Origin: Pseudonocardia parietis
GTDB taxonomy: Bacteria > Actinomycetota > Actinomycetes > Mycobacteriales > Pseudonocardiaceae
NCBI RefSeq assembly: GCF_017876315.1
Contig: NZ_JAGINU010000001.1
Location: 5,890,001 to 5,954,000, forward strand
DNA length: 64,000 nucleotides
Direction: 5' to 3'
Shown: positions 7,762 through 16,964 of the stretch, piece after piece
Layout: each line of letters begins with the position of its first letter
Numbering within the stretch: the first letter of the stretch is position 1
The notes under the pieces: model-generated
Told to the model about the DNA's origin: nothing
Database searches by the model: none
The model's input: the letters and a program-made list of their open reading frames with translations, nothing else
Made by a program: the position numbers and the translations under genes

Positions 7762-9005
7762 CAGCGGTCACCCCCCAGCACCGGGTCGAGGAGGCCGTCC
7801 TGCGCCGGGGACGGCGGCGTGTTCGTCGCGGAAGGCGGCGACGGCGCCTGTCCGCCTGCACCCCCGTCGTTCGGTTGATCCGGTGCCGCCGGAGCGAGCC
7901 CCGGCAGGTTCTCGACCAGCGGCGCGCGTAGCGGGTCGCTGGCTCCCTGTCCGGCGCCCAGTGGCGGCAGCCCGCCCAACGGCGTCCCGGTCAGAAACCG
8001 TTTCTGCAGTTCGGGGAGGCTGACGTCCACGGTGAGGAAGAGGTTGGAGTAGTCGCCGGCGAAGGCATTGCCCGCAGCGTTGTAGGGGAACGGGAAGGTC
8101 AGCAGCAGCGACAGTGACTCCGTGAGGTCCTTGCCCGCGTCGGCGAGCCGACCGAGAGTGGGCTGCAGGTCACGCAGGTTCGCCAGGAGGTCCTCTCGCG
8201 AGCCCTCGACGACCCGGGTGGCGACGGTGCCCAGGTCCCCTACCGCGGTCAACGCCGTGGTGAGGTCCTCCCGGTTGCGGTTCAGGACCGCGAGTCCCTG
8301 CGGGAGCGTCTCGAGCGCGGCCGCAAGGGTGTCGCGGTCCGTGGCGAGCTGACCGCCGAACCGGTTGAGCCCGTCGATCGCGCGCACGATCTCGTTTCGC
8401 TGCTGGTCCAGGGAGCCGACGACGTCCTGCAGATTTCCGATCAGTGAACGCACGTCGGCCTCGCGCCCGCCCAGAGCCCCGTCGAGCTCGGTGGTGATGG
8501 TCTTGATCTGGTTGAGGCCACCGCCGTTCAGCACCACGGACAGGGCGGCGAGCAGCTGCTCGGTGTCCGGATAGCCGCCGGTCCGGCTGAGGGGGATGAC
8601 GTCACCGTCGCGCAGCCGCCCCACCCCGGACCCATCGGGCGGAGGGCTCATCTCCAGATAGGTGGCGCCGAGCAGGCTCTTCTGGCCCACCTTCGCCACC
8701 GCATCGGCGGGCAACACGGTCCCGGGGTCCAGTCCCACGGCCAGCTCGGCGTGCCAGTCCTGGAACCGGATCCCGGTCACCGTGCCCACCGTGATGTCCC
8801 CGACCTTCACCTCGGAGTTCGGCACGAGATTGGTCGCGGCCGGCAACTGGACCGTCACCTGCAGGGCGCCGTCCCCGGTTCCGTCGCGAAACGGCAGCGG
8901 CAGCGACCCGGCTCCGGTGAACTCGCAGCCACTCACTGCGCCCGCCAGCACCATGCCGGCCACTCCGACGGCCAACCCTCGGCCCAGCCCGATCTTTCGT
9001 CTCAA
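7761..9005 (-). CDS. mceE: Mce-family lipoprotein, E position
   Basis: A 414-residue Mce protein with a lipoprotein signal peptide: basic start, hydrophobic GLAVGVAGMVLAGA and lipobox AVSGC, so it is probably anchored by lipidation as MceE/LprK proteins are. The MCE domain follows (VTVQLPAATNLVPNSEVKVGDITVGTV), then the helical domain and a Pro/Gly-rich tail. The TTG start at 9005 is chosen because GGAGG lies 6-8 bases upstream and TTGA overlaps the upstream stop, leaving the signal peptide intact; the much longer open frame upstream is antisense-like. Confidence 0.87.
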   Translation of the reverse strand: MRRKIGLGRGLAVGVAGMVLAGAVSGCEFTGAGSLPLPFRDGTGDGALQVTVQLPAATNLVPNSEVKVGDITVGTVTGIRFQDWHAELAVGLDPGTVLPADAVAKVGQKSLLGATYLEMSPPPDGSGVGRLRDGDVIPLSRTGGYPDTEQLLAALSVVLNGGGLNQIKTITTELDGALGGREADVRSLIGNLQDVVGSLDQQRNEIVRAIDGLNRFGGQLATDRDTLAAALETLPQGLAVLNRNREDLTTALTAVGDLGTVATRVVEGSREDLLANLRDLQPTLGRLADAGKDLTESLSLLLTFPFPYNAAGNAFAGDYSNLFLTVDVSLPELQKRFLTGTPLGGLPPLGAGQGASDPLRAPLVENLPGLAPAAPDQPNDGGAGGQAPSPPSATNTPPSPAQDGLLDPVLGGDR

Positions 9006-10222
9006 CGGGATCCCTCCGGCACGAGCAGTCTCTCCAGGCCGAGCGGGGCCACGGGGCCGGGCCCGTCCGCGGGTGCGGGCGTGCCGTCCGGCATGACCTG
9101 GGCCGACCGTCCACTGCGCTCGACCGGGCTGGTCGTGACCGGGACGTCGTCCATCGCCACGAAATCCGCCAACGGGGCGATCGCCTGACGGCACTGCTCC
9201 GGCGTCCCGCCTGCGGAGAAGATCGCCGCGCACACGAACGCCGCGGGGTCCTTGACGTTGCTCGTGGACAGCACGCCGGTCAGGGAGCCGCCGAGCGGGT
9301 CGTAGATGTTGTTGAAGTTGGAGAGCGACGTCGGGGCGACCTGCAGCACGTCGGCCAGCGCCTGCCGGTTCTGCGAGAGATTGCCGGTGACCCGCCCGAG
9401 CTTGTCCAGATCGATGGTGAGGCTGTTCCGGTTGTCGGCGACGAACTTCTGCACCAGGGGCAAGGTGGAGTCCAACGTGGTCAGTGTGGTGGACAGTTGG
9501 TCGGAGTTGTCCGCGAGCACCCGTGAGACGGAGGCGAGCTGGGTGTTGAAGTCCTGGACCTGCCGGTCGTTCCGGGCCAGCGTGTCGACGAAGACCTGGA
9601 GGTTGCGGACGGTGCCGAAGAGGTCCGAGCGGCCGTCGGACAAGGTGGTGGCCGCCTCGGACATCTGCTGCAGCGTGGCGTGGAGCGTGTCTCCCTGCCC
9701 GTCCAGGTTGGCGGCGGCCGTGTCGAGCGCGCGGGACAACGCCCCGTCCTGGTTCGCCCCGTCGGGGCCGAGGGCGCCGGTGAGCGTGACGAGCTGCTTC
9801 TTGATCTCGTCCCATTCCACCGGGACCGCGGTGCGCTCGACGGGGATGTCCGCCCCGCTCGCGAGCTGCGGGCCACCTCGGTAGACGGGGCTGAACTGGA
9901 CGAACCTGCCGGTCACGAGGGTGGGCGCGAGGACGGCGGCGTGTACGTCGGCGGGCAGCACGACGTCGGAGCGATAGGTGAGCTCGACGCGGACCGAGTC
10001 CTGCTCCGGTGTCACCGAGGCCACCGAACCGATGGGGACGCCCAGCATCCGGACGTCGTCGCCGGCGTACAGGCCGACGGTGCTCGGGAAGTGCACGATC
10101 ACCGAGTGCTGTCCCCGGCCCGGGAAAGCCAGGTAGACGAGCGCGGCGCCGAGCACCAGCAGTACTGCGGCCGCGCCCAGAACCCGAGACGACCCGGTCA
10201 GCCCACTCGTCGACGCGCTCAT
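9002..10222 (-). CDS. mceD: Mce-family substrate-binding protein, D position
   Basis: A 406-residue Mce protein: one transmembrane helix (SRVLGAAAVLLVLGAALVYLAF), then the MCE domain (HSVIVHFPSTVGLYAGDDVRMLGVPIGSV) and a long alpha-helical region rich in heptad-like leucines (QVFVDTLARNDRQVQDFNTQL). A late pair of Cys (AFVCAAIFSAGGTPEQCRQAI) may form a disulphide. The GTG/ATG start overlaps the C-position gene by 4 bp. It is one of six different subunits that line the transport tunnel. Confidence 0.88.
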   Translation of the reverse strand: MSASTSGLTGSSRVLGAAAVLLVLGAALVYLAFPGRGQHSVIVHFPSTVGLYAGDDVRMLGVPIGSVASVTPEQDSVRVELTYRSDVVLPADVHAAVLAPTLVTGRFVQFSPVYRGGPQLASGADIPVERTAVPVEWDEIKKQLVTLTGALGPDGANQDGALSRALDTAAANLDGQGDTLHATLQQMSEAATTLSDGRSDLFGTVRNLQVFVDTLARNDRQVQDFNTQLASVSRVLADNSDQLSTTLTTLDSTLPLVQKFVADNRNSLTIDLDKLGRVTGNLSQNRQALADVLQVAPTSLSNFNNIYDPLGGSLTGVLSTSNVKDPAAFVCAAIFSAGGTPEQCRQAIAPLADFVAMDDVPVTTSPVERSGRSAQVMPDGTPAPADGPGPVAPLGLERLLVPEGSR

Positions 10223-11211
10223 CGGTGACCTCCTTGGAGGAGTTGCGGGAGCACCGGTGCCAGGTTGGTCGGCACGAGATTGGCGATGTAGGCGTAGAAG
10301 AACGGTCCGCTGCCGACCGCCTCACCGAGTGTCTTGGCGTATCTCCCCAGCCCGTGAATGGCCTGGGCGATGTTGCGGTCGTTGCTGTTGAGCAGGTCGA
10401 GCGTCGACTCCAACTCGGCGAGAGCGGGACCGATGCGCTCCCGGTTGTCGTCGACCACGCCACGGAGCTGGGTGACCAGGGTGGTGGTGTCGATCAGCAG
10501 CCTGCGGATCGCGTCCCGCCTGCGGTACAGCTCGTCGAGCAGGAGGTTGCCGTCGCTGATCAGCGTGGTGAGCTGGCCGCTCCGCTCCGCGAGGACACCG
10601 GACAGGCCGTTCGCCCCGGCCAGCAGCTGACGCAGCGCGTCGTCGCGGGACGCGACGGTCTGCGACAGTCGTTGGACGCCGTCGAGGGCCGACCGGAGTG
10701 CGGGCGGGGTGTCGGCGAACGTGGTGGCCACGGTGTCGAGGGACGACGCGAGCTTCCCGGTGTCGATCTGGCCCGTCGTAGTGGTCAGGTCGGCGAGGAC
10801 CTGCGCCACGTCGTACGGCGAGTTGGTGCGCTCCAACGGGATCTCGCTGCCCGGTTCGAGGACGCCGTCGCCGCTGGGCCGCACCTGCAGGAACTTCTTG
10901 CCCAGCGGGGTCTGCGTCTTGATGGCCGCCCCGGTGAGGGCGCCGAGTCGGGCTCCGGAGTCCACGGTGAACGAGGCCGTGACGTGGTCGCCGTCCAGGT
11001 CGATCGAGCCGATCTTCCCTACGGTCAGCCCGCCGATCCGCACCTCGTCACCCACCAGCAGTCCCCCGGCCTCCGGAAACGCCGCCCGGTAACCGTGGCT
11101 GGTCAGGGATCGGTAGATCGCTCCGGAATTGAGGGCGACCGCGAGGACCACGGCGATGACCACCAGGCCGCTCACGCCGACCACGGTCTTGTTCCGTTCG
11201 CTGAACCTCAC
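10219..11211 (-). CDS. mceC: Mce-family substrate-binding protein, C position
   Basis: A 330-residue Mce protein. The cytoplasmic start VRFSERNKTVVG is followed by a transmembrane helix (VSGLVVIAVVLAVAL) and the MCE domain (YRAAFPEAGGLLVGDEVRIGGLTVGKIG), then the helical domain. GTG at 11211 is chosen because it overlaps the upstream stop as GTGA and puts the transmembrane helix at the right distance; upstream in-frame residues are antisense-like. The protein is shorter than its F and E partners because it lacks the extended C-terminal tail. Confidence 0.88.
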   Translation of the reverse strand: MRFSERNKTVVGVSGLVVIAVVLAVALNSGAIYRSLTSHGYRAAFPEAGGLLVGDEVRIGGLTVGKIGSIDLDGDHVTASFTVDSGARLGALTGAAIKTQTPLGKKFLQVRPSGDGVLEPGSEIPLERTNSPYDVAQVLADLTTTTGQIDTGKLASSLDTVATTFADTPPALRSALDGVQRLSQTVASRDDALRQLLAGANGLSGVLAERSGQLTTLISDGNLLLDELYRRRDAIRRLLIDTTTLVTQLRGVVDDNRERIGPALAELESTLDLLNSNDRNIAQAIHGLGRYAKTLGEAVGSGPFFYAYIANLVPTNLAPVLPQLLQGGHR

Positions 11212-12218
11212 TGACAGCGCTCCACTCCACTGGACACCCACGGGGTCAGCACCGCTCGTCCGTCGGGTCCGGTCGCTCGCACCTGGATGGCGCAGATGTA
11301 GAACTGGAAGAACGATCCGTACGCACCGAGCCGGCCGAGCTGCTGGTAGGCGCGAGGCAACCGGCTCAAGGTCGTGTTGACCGTGTCGCGGTCGTTGTTG
11401 ATGACTCCGGCGAGCCGGTCGACCTGGTCGACCGTGCCGGCGAGGTCGGGACGAGCCTGCGCGAGCAGGCTGCCGACGTTGCCGGAGAGATCGCCGATCC
11501 GGACCAGCGACTCCCCGATGGGTCCACGCTCCGCGGCGAGCCCGCTGATCAGTCGCTGGAGCTGGTCGATCAGGTCCCGCAGCTGCGGGGACCTCTCGTT
11601 CACCGTCGTCAGCACGGTGTTGAAGTGGTCGATCAGCTGCCCGATCATCTGGTCCCGGTCGGCGAGCGTCCCGGTGAGCGATCCCACCGACGACAACAGG
11701 CCGTCGATAGCCGGCCCTTCGCCCTGGAAGGATCCGATCAGGGCGCTCGAGAGCTGGTTGACCTGGTCGGGCGACAGGCCCTCGAGCAGCGGGGTGAAAC
11801 CGTTGTAGAGCTCGTCGAGGTCGAGAGCGGGCGCGGTGTTCGTCACGGGGATGGTCGCGCCCGGGCGAAGCCGCTCGTAGGGGCCTGGAGAATCGGAGAG
11901 TTCGAGGTAGCGGTCGCCGACGAGGTTCTTGTAACGGACCACAGCGCGGGTCGCCGCCCCGAGCGGGACCTCGACCTTCGCACTGAGGGTCACCAGGATC
12001 TCGTTGGACGGCTGGAGCTCCACGTCTTCCACCCGCCCGACCGTCACGCCCGCAGCGCGCACGTCGGAGCCGGGCGTCAACCCGGAGACATCGGTGAACA
12101 ACGCCTTGTAGGTGCTGGCGTCCTCGATCCGGATGTTCCCGAACACAGCGGCCATCAGGACCGACATCAGCCCGGCCACGCCGAACAGCGCCACGACTTT
12201 GACGACCAGTTTCGACAT
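11208..12218 (-). CDS. mceB: Mce-family substrate-binding protein, B position
   Basis: A 336-residue Mce protein with a transmembrane helix (VVKVVALFGVAGLMSVLMAAVF), MCE domain (YKALFTDVSGLTPGSDVRAAGVTVGRVEDV) and helical domain ending in FYICAIQVRA. ATG at 12218 is preferred: a GGGGGG purine run lies about 8 bases upstream. A TTG two codons earlier (12224) overlaps the upstream stop and cannot be excluded. Confidence 0.87.
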   Translation of the reverse strand: MSKLVVKVVALFGVAGLMSVLMAAVFGNIRIEDASTYKALFTDVSGLTPGSDVRAAGVTVGRVEDVELQPSNEILVTLSAKVEVPLGAATRAVVRYKNLVGDRYLELSDSPGPYERLRPGATIPVTNTAPALDLDELYNGFTPLLEGLSPDQVNQLSSALIGSFQGEGPAIDGLLSSVGSLTGTLADRDQMIGQLIDHFNTVLTTVNERSPQLRDLIDQLQRLISGLAAERGPIGESLVRIGDLSGNVGSLLAQARPDLAGTVDQVDRLAGVINNDRDTVNTTLSRLPRAYQQLGRLGAYGSFFQFYICAIQVRATGPDGRAVLTPWVSSGVERCQ

Positions 12219-12220
12219 CC

Positions 12221-13396
12221 TCAACGCCCCCCGTTCGCGGCGGCCGGGCCGAAGAGCTGGGTCGCCAGCGGCGGGTTCCCGACCGTCACCCCGTCGCTAC
12301 GCGAGTCGAACGGATGCGACCCGTCGTCGAACTTCACGTACGGACCGGGAGGCGCACCGGGCGCGAACGGACCGCCGTAGCAGCTCGGGCCGCTGTTCGC
12401 GGCGACCTTCGGGAGATCGCGCGGGTAGCGGTAGGGATCCTGGCCCGGCAGGAAGCTGGAGAGCAGGTGCAGTCCCGGCTGGGCGCCACCCATGAGTTGT
12501 TCCAGCGGAGGGCGCACCTGGTTCGTCGATGCCAGCAGGCATGTGGTCTGCGGCGAGTACCGGGCGAGGAGGGCCGTGACGGGCGCCAGGGTCGCGAGAC
12601 TGTCGTGCAGCCCGGCCTCGTTGTCCGTCAGGAAGCCGCGCGTGCTGTCCGCGAGCCCGGACAGGTCGACCAGGAACGCAGCGAGCTGTGCCTCTTTCTC
12701 CACCAGGGTGCGGCTGGTGGCCGTCGTATTCGCGGCCGTCGCGAGCAGGTCGGGGGTCGCGTCGGCGTAGACGTCCGAGACGTCGGCGACCCCGGATATG
12801 TCGCTGCGAAGGGCCGGCAGGCTCGGCTGCAGGGCGGCGAGGTAGGCGTCGAACTGCTGAATGGTGCCGCCGAGTTGGGCGCCGCGGCCTTGTAGGCCGG
12901 TGCTCAGCGCACCGAGAGCCGAGTTCAGCTGCGCGGGGTCGATCGAGCGGAGCAGGCTGACCACGCCCTCGAAGACGCTGTTGATCTCCGGGCCCACCGT
13001 GGTCGGCTGGATCACGGCGCCCGCGGCGACGTGCTGACGGCTGGGCTGCTCCGGCATGACGAGGTTGATGTACTTGGCGCCGAAGATCGTCGGGGCGAGC
13101 AGGTTCGCCGTGACGTTGGCCGGGATCTCGTCGACGAGGCCCCGATCGAAGGCGACCTCCACGATTGCCGCGTCCTCGTCGGAGCGCACGGCGCGCACCT
13201 TGCCGACGGTGACCCCGAGCAGGGTCACGTCGGCCCCGGGGTCCATCAGCAGGCCGGAACGGTCGGCGCGCACGGTCGCCGCGACGACCGGCGTGAACGC
13301 CTGCGTGTAGGCGCCCAGGATCGCCGCGACCGCGGCCACGATCAGAAGGAGCGCCACAAGTCCGTACAGCTTGTAGCGCACACTCGACTCGCCCAT
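12221..13396 (-). CDS. mceA: Mce-family substrate-binding protein, A position
   Basis: A 391-residue Mce protein, first of the six. The transmembrane helix (KLYGLVALLLIVAAVAAILGAYTQAF) precedes the MCE domain (ATVRADRSGLLMDPGADVTLLGVTVGKVRAV) and the long helical domain. The C-terminus has LPKVAANSGPSCYGGPFAPG, a Cys/Gly/Pro tail commonly seen in MceA. ATG at 13396 has GAGGGA 4-5 bases upstream; the in-frame GTG at 13408 overlaps the stop of the second YrbE gene. Confidence 0.88.
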   Translation of the reverse strand: MGESSVRYKLYGLVALLLIVAAVAAILGAYTQAFTPVVAATVRADRSGLLMDPGADVTLLGVTVGKVRAVRSDEDAAIVEVAFDRGLVDEIPANVTANLLAPTIFGAKYINLVMPEQPSRQHVAAGAVIQPTTVGPEINSVFEGVVSLLRSIDPAQLNSALGALSTGLQGRGAQLGGTIQQFDAYLAALQPSLPALRSDISGVADVSDVYADATPDLLATAANTTATSRTLVEKEAQLAAFLVDLSGLADSTRGFLTDNEAGLHDSLATLAPVTALLARYSPQTTCLLASTNQVRPPLEQLMGGAQPGLHLLSSFLPGQDPYRYPRDLPKVAANSGPSCYGGPFAPGAPPGPYVKFDDGSHPFDSRSDGVTVGNPPLATQLFGPAAANGGR

Positions 13397-13404
13397 CGTG
13401 TCCC

Positions 13405-14247
13405 TCACCGGGAGATGTGCAGGGTGTCGGAGTTGCCGTAGAGGAGCAGGCTCATCGCCATCGCCACGACCATGATGCTGATCAGCGAGAGCCGGACCGC
13501 CTGACCGACCGCTTTGCCGACGCCGGACGGGCCGCCTGCCGCCTTGAAGCCGTAGTAGCAGTGCACCGAGATCACGACGACCGCCATCGTCAGGACCTCG
13601 ACGAGTGACGACAAGATGTCGGCGGGGACCAGGAAGGTGGCGAAGTAGTGGTCGTACGAGCCCGGCGACTGACCGTAGAACAACACCACGGTCAGCCGGG
13701 TCAATCCGTAGGACATGATCAGCGAGATCGCGTAGAGCGGCGTGATCGCGATCAATCCGGCGATCACGCGCGTGGTCACCAGGAACGGCACCGACGGAAT
13801 CGCCATGACGTCCAACGCGTCGATCTCCTCGCTGATCCGCATCGCGCCCAGCTCGGCGGTGAACCCGGCGCCGACCGTGGCGATCAGCGCGACACCGGCG
13901 ATCAGCGGGGCGGCGATGCGCGTGTTGAGGTAGGCGGAGATGAAGCCGCTCAGTGCTTCGACCCCGACGTTGGACAGCTGCGAGTAGCCCTGCAGCGCCA
14001 CCTCGATCCCGGCGGTGCCGGTGAGGAACGCGACGATCACCGCGGTTCCCCCGACGAGCGCGAGGGCGCCCGTTCCGAGGCTCACCGCCGCGAGCTGTCG
14101 CCAGATCTCGCGGGGATACCGGCGGAGCACGAGCGGCGCCCAGCTGTAGGCGCGGCCGTAGAAGGCGAGTTGGCGGCCGAGGCCGTCCAGGGTCTGGGTG
14201 GGCAGGGCGATGGCCCGCCGGGCGCGGCGGAGCGTCTGCTGAGCCAT
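13405..14247 (-). CDS. yrbEB: YrbE/MlaE-type ABC permease B
   Basis: A 280-residue MlaE-family membrane permease of the Mce importer. It has an amphipathic N-terminal helix, several transmembrane helices and the conserved EIDALDVMAIPSVPFLVTTRVIAG segment that couples to the shared ATPase MceG/Mkl, which is not encoded in this window. GAGFTAELGAMRISEEIDAL matches the family signature. ATG at 14247 lies 14 bp after the YrbEA stop. A long frame running upstream through the first permease gene is a shadow. Confidence 0.9.
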   Translation of the reverse strand: MAQQTLRRARRAIALPTQTLDGLGRQLAFYGRAYSWAPLVLRRYPREIWRQLAAVSLGTGALALVGGTAVIVAFLTGTAGIEVALQGYSQLSNVGVEALSGFISAYLNTRIAAPLIAGVALIATVGAGFTAELGAMRISEEIDALDVMAIPSVPFLVTTRVIAGLIAITPLYAISLIMSYGLTRLTVVLFYGQSPGSYDHYFATFLVPADILSSLVEVLTMAVVVISVHCYYGFKAAGGPSGVGKAVGQAVRLSLISIMVVAMAMSLLLYGNSDTLHISR

Positions 14248-14261
14248 GGATGTACCGACTC

Positions 14262-15035
14262 CTACTTGGCCGTGTTGCCGAGTTGCAGGTACACGGCGGT
14301 CAATACGGTGTTGAAGACGAACAGCGCGGCGATGGCGAGCACGACCGTCTGGTTGACCGCGTCTCCGACGCCCTTCGCGCCGCCTTTGGTCGTCAGCCCT
14401 CGGTAGCAGGCGACCAGGCCGGCCGAAAGCCCGAAGACGGCCGCCTTGATCTCGCTGAGGACGAAGTCGCCGAGGCCGGTCAGCAACGTCAGGTTCGCCA
14501 TGAACTGGCCCGGGCTGGCTCCCTGCACGAGGACCGACAGGGCGTATCCGGTCGAGATCCCGACGATCGACACCAGGATGTTCAGAGCCATCGCCACGAG
14601 CGTCGAGGCGAGCACACGCGGCACCACGAGCCGTTGCAGCGGGTCGATGCCGAGGACCTTCATGGCGTCGATCTCCTCGCGGATGGTCCGCGAGCCCAGA
14701 TCGGCACAGATCGCGGTCGCTCCGGCACCGGCCACGATCAGCACCGCGGCGAGCGGACCGATCTCCCGCACGACGCCGAGCCCGACGCCGGCGCCGCTGA
14801 GGTCGACCGCGCCGATCTGCACGAGCAGCTGGTTGATCAGGAAGATGACGACGCCGAGGAACGGGATCGTCAGCATGATCGCCGGGCCGACCGACACCCG
14901 CGCGATGAAGACGATCTGCTCGAGCAGCTCGCGCCACTGGAACGGGCGCCGGAAGAGCGCTCGCCCGGTGTCCAGTGTCATGGCGAAGAAGCCACCGAGC
15001 GGATCCACCAACGACGCGGCACTACGACGGGCCAT
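14262..15035 (-). CDS. yrbEA: YrbE/MlaE-type ABC permease A
   Basis: A 257-residue MlaE-family permease, first gene of the mce operon. Conserved features are the Arg-rich amphipathic start, GAGATAICADLGSRTIREEIDAMKVLGIDPLQRLVVPRVLA (read as separate blocks: AICADLGSRTIREEIDAM then VLGIDPLQRLVVPR) and a final hydrophobic helix. The ATG at 15035 has GAGGAG 9 bases upstream. With YrbEB it forms the transmembrane dimer on which the six Mce proteins sit. The operon promoter lies in the 460-bp gap shared with the double TetR gene. Confidence 0.9.
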   Translation of the reverse strand: MARRSAASLVDPLGGFFAMTLDTGRALFRRPFQWRELLEQIVFIARVSVGPAIMLTIPFLGVVIFLINQLLVQIGAVDLSGAGVGLGVVREIGPLAAVLIVAGAGATAICADLGSRTIREEIDAMKVLGIDPLQRLVVPRVLASTLVAMALNILVSIVGISTGYALSVLVQGASPGQFMANLTLLTGLGDFVLSEIKAAVFGLSAGLVACYRGLTTKGGAKGVGDAVNQTVVLAIAALFVFNTVLTAVYLQLGNTAK

Positions 15036-15495
15036 GCGCGAGGCTCCTCATTGGGCGACGACATCGTGGCCGTGCGAGGTGCCGGGCAACTCCGCACGAC
15101 TTGAACACTCTGTCAACGAGGCGTTCAGCCCGAGGTTGCGGTCAGTCAGACGCTCGTTCGAGGGAACCGCTCATGCACTGCTCCAGTGAGGAACATCGTG
15201 TCAGATAGAACGCAAACGGCAGGTGGACACCGCCATGTCGGCAGGGAGGTTCGGGCTCGGCTCACGCCACGTGGCCAATTCGCGAGGCCCTGGATGCCTG
15301 CTCTGGCCATGAGCACTTCCACTGCGTTGTGCCGACCGGCACGCCACGGCCGAGGGAGCCGGACTCCGGCGCCTCGAGGGCCCCGGACAGGGATCTGCAC
15401 CGGCAGTCCTTCCCCCCACCGGCGCGTACCGCTTCGACATCTACGACGTCCTCGGCGCGGGTGTTGCAGCCCTGGAGAAAGGCACTGAAGCACAG
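15036..15495. promoter_or_regulatory. Divergent promoter region with candidate TetR operators
   Basis: The 460-bp gap between the mce operon and the double TetR gene has no credible gene. It contains three short inverted repeats: TTGA-N8-TCAA at 15101-15116 within a wider TGAAC ... GTTCA (15102-15127), GTTC-GAGG-GAAC at 15156-15167, and CACTG-CTC-CAGTG at 15176-15188. They cluster within 90 bp, 70-150 bp upstream of yrbEA. TetR proteins normally bind such palindromes in their own divergent promoter. Individual sites are weak evidence. Confidence 0.45.
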
Positions 15496-16959
15496 GTGAA
15501 CGCTCGGCGGGGCCGAGTGAGCCGTCTGGGTGAGGCTGCTGACCTCACCTACGATGACTTCATCATGACGAGCGGTGAGGAGATCCGGCGACGCGACGGC
15601 TACGGCGCGACCAGCCTGATCGTCGGGGAACGAGGAACTCGAACGCGAAGACGCATCGCTGACGTGCTGCTGCGACTCCTCGCCTCGCAGAGCTTTCACG
15701 ACGTCTCCGTTGACGCGATCGCGAAGGCTGCGGGGATCTCCCGGCCGACGTTGTACCAGTACTTCGAGAGCAAGGAGCAGATCTTCCTCGAGTTGCTCGA
15801 GGAGTGCGGCCGGGCCATCAGTCGGCTCGCCGAGAGACTCGGCCCCCTGAGCCCGACCCAGATCGGCTTCGACAACCTTCACTGGTGGCTCGGCGAATGG
15901 GCCGACCTGTACGACCGCTACCGGACCGTGCATCTGCAGTGGGCCGGGATGGACAGCCCCGCGCACCCGGTGCGGCCGGCCATAGCGGAGTTCATGACCA
16001 GGTACCAGTCGCGTGTGGCCAAGCGCATCGAACGCTCGGGGGCCGAGGGACTGGACCCCGAGGATGCGGCCGCGATCCTCGTGAACACGGTCCATCGCTA
16101 TCACTACTTCCGCGCTCTCGGGTTCGCTCCGCCGGACGATCCGTCAACCAGGGTCGACGCGCTGGCGACCTGCATGCAGTTCATGCTGTTCCCGGGCACT
16201 GCCGGGGAAGTCATCCGGGCAGTGACGGATTCCGAGACCGGCACCGAGCCCAAGCCGATCGAGTACCCGCTGTTCGCAGGGGTCTCGGTGGCCGCCGGGC
16301 GCGAGGACCGTCCTGCGAGATTCGGTCCGAGGGGCCAGTTGACTCGCAGGCGCATCCTGGACATCGCTGCAACTACGTTCACGGAGAACGGCTTCCACGA
16401 GACGAGCATCGACGACGTCCTGTCGCAGCTCGATCTCACTCGTGGCGCCTTCTACAAGTACTTCCCCACCAAGGACGACCTTCTCTACGAGCTCGCGGAG
16501 GAGTGCGCCGACGGATTCGGAACGCTCTTCTCGACCTTCTCCCTCGCTGTCGACGGACGCGAAGGTCACGGCCTCGTCCTCTGGATGCACGAGTTCGTCG
16601 AGCTTCACCAGCGCTACCTCGGCGTGATGCGCGCCTGGTTCCACGGGGCATGGCAGGACGCGCACCTGACCGCTACGGCGCAGCGGCTCACCGACGTCGT
16701 AGCTAGTAACGCGATTCAACCCGTGGCCGCCGTAGACCGTCTGTACCCGGTCAGCCTGCCGGCCGTCGTCTCGGTACTGTTCGCGATGCTCGAGCAGCTG
16801 CCGGAGGTCCTGGCCACGCCGACCGCCGGCGGCGACACGGCCTCGATCATGGCGATCGCGATCCGGCGCGCGATCTTCTCGTCCGGGAGCCCGGCCCCTG
16901 CTGCTTCCTGCGAGTCGCCCGAGCCGGCCCCGCAGATAGGGCTCGCGCCCGGCCGGTGA
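15496..16959 (+). CDS. Tandem double TetR regulator
   Basis: A 487-residue protein holding two complete TetR units. The first HTH spans about residues 49-95 (TRRRIADVLLRLLA ... GISRPTLYQYFESKEQIF) with its ligand domain to about 240; the second HTH spans about 280-328 (LTRRRILDIAATTF ... DLTRGAFYKYFPTKDDLL) with another ligand domain to about 460. A normal TetR is about 200 residues and dimerises, so this chain resembles a covalent heterodimer. It is divergent from the mce operon and is the likely repressor of it and perhaps of the catabolic cluster. The start is uncertain: GTG at 15496 or ATG at 15565, which would remove 23 residues. Confidence 0.85.
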   Translation: MNARRGRVSRLGEAADLTYDDFIMTSGEEIRRRDGYGATSLIVGERGTRTRRRIADVLLRLLASQSFHDVSVDAIAKAAGISRPTLYQYFESKEQIFLELLEECGRAISRLAERLGPLSPTQIGFDNLHWWLGEWADLYDRYRTVHLQWAGMDSPAHPVRPAIAEFMTRYQSRVAKRIERSGAEGLDPEDAAAILVNTVHRYHYFRALGFAPPDDPSTRVDALATCMQFMLFPGTAGEVIRAVTDSETGTEPKPIEYPLFAGVSVAAGREDRPARFGPRGQLTRRRILDIAATTFTENGFHETSIDDVLSQLDLTRGAFYKYFPTKDDLLYELAEECADGFGTLFSTFSLAVDGREGHGLVLWMHEFVELHQRYLGVMRAWFHGAWQDAHLTATAQRLTDVVASNAIQPVAAVDRLYPVSLPAVVSVLFAMLEQLPEVLATPTAGGDTASIMAIAIRRAIFSSGSPAPAASCESPEPAPQIGLAPGR

Positions 16960-16964
16960 GGACG

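Noticed and set aside
10009..11214. Long plus-strand frames opposite the mce operon
   Set aside because: Low-complexity Arg/Gly/Glu-rich translations antisense to well-supported Mce proteins.
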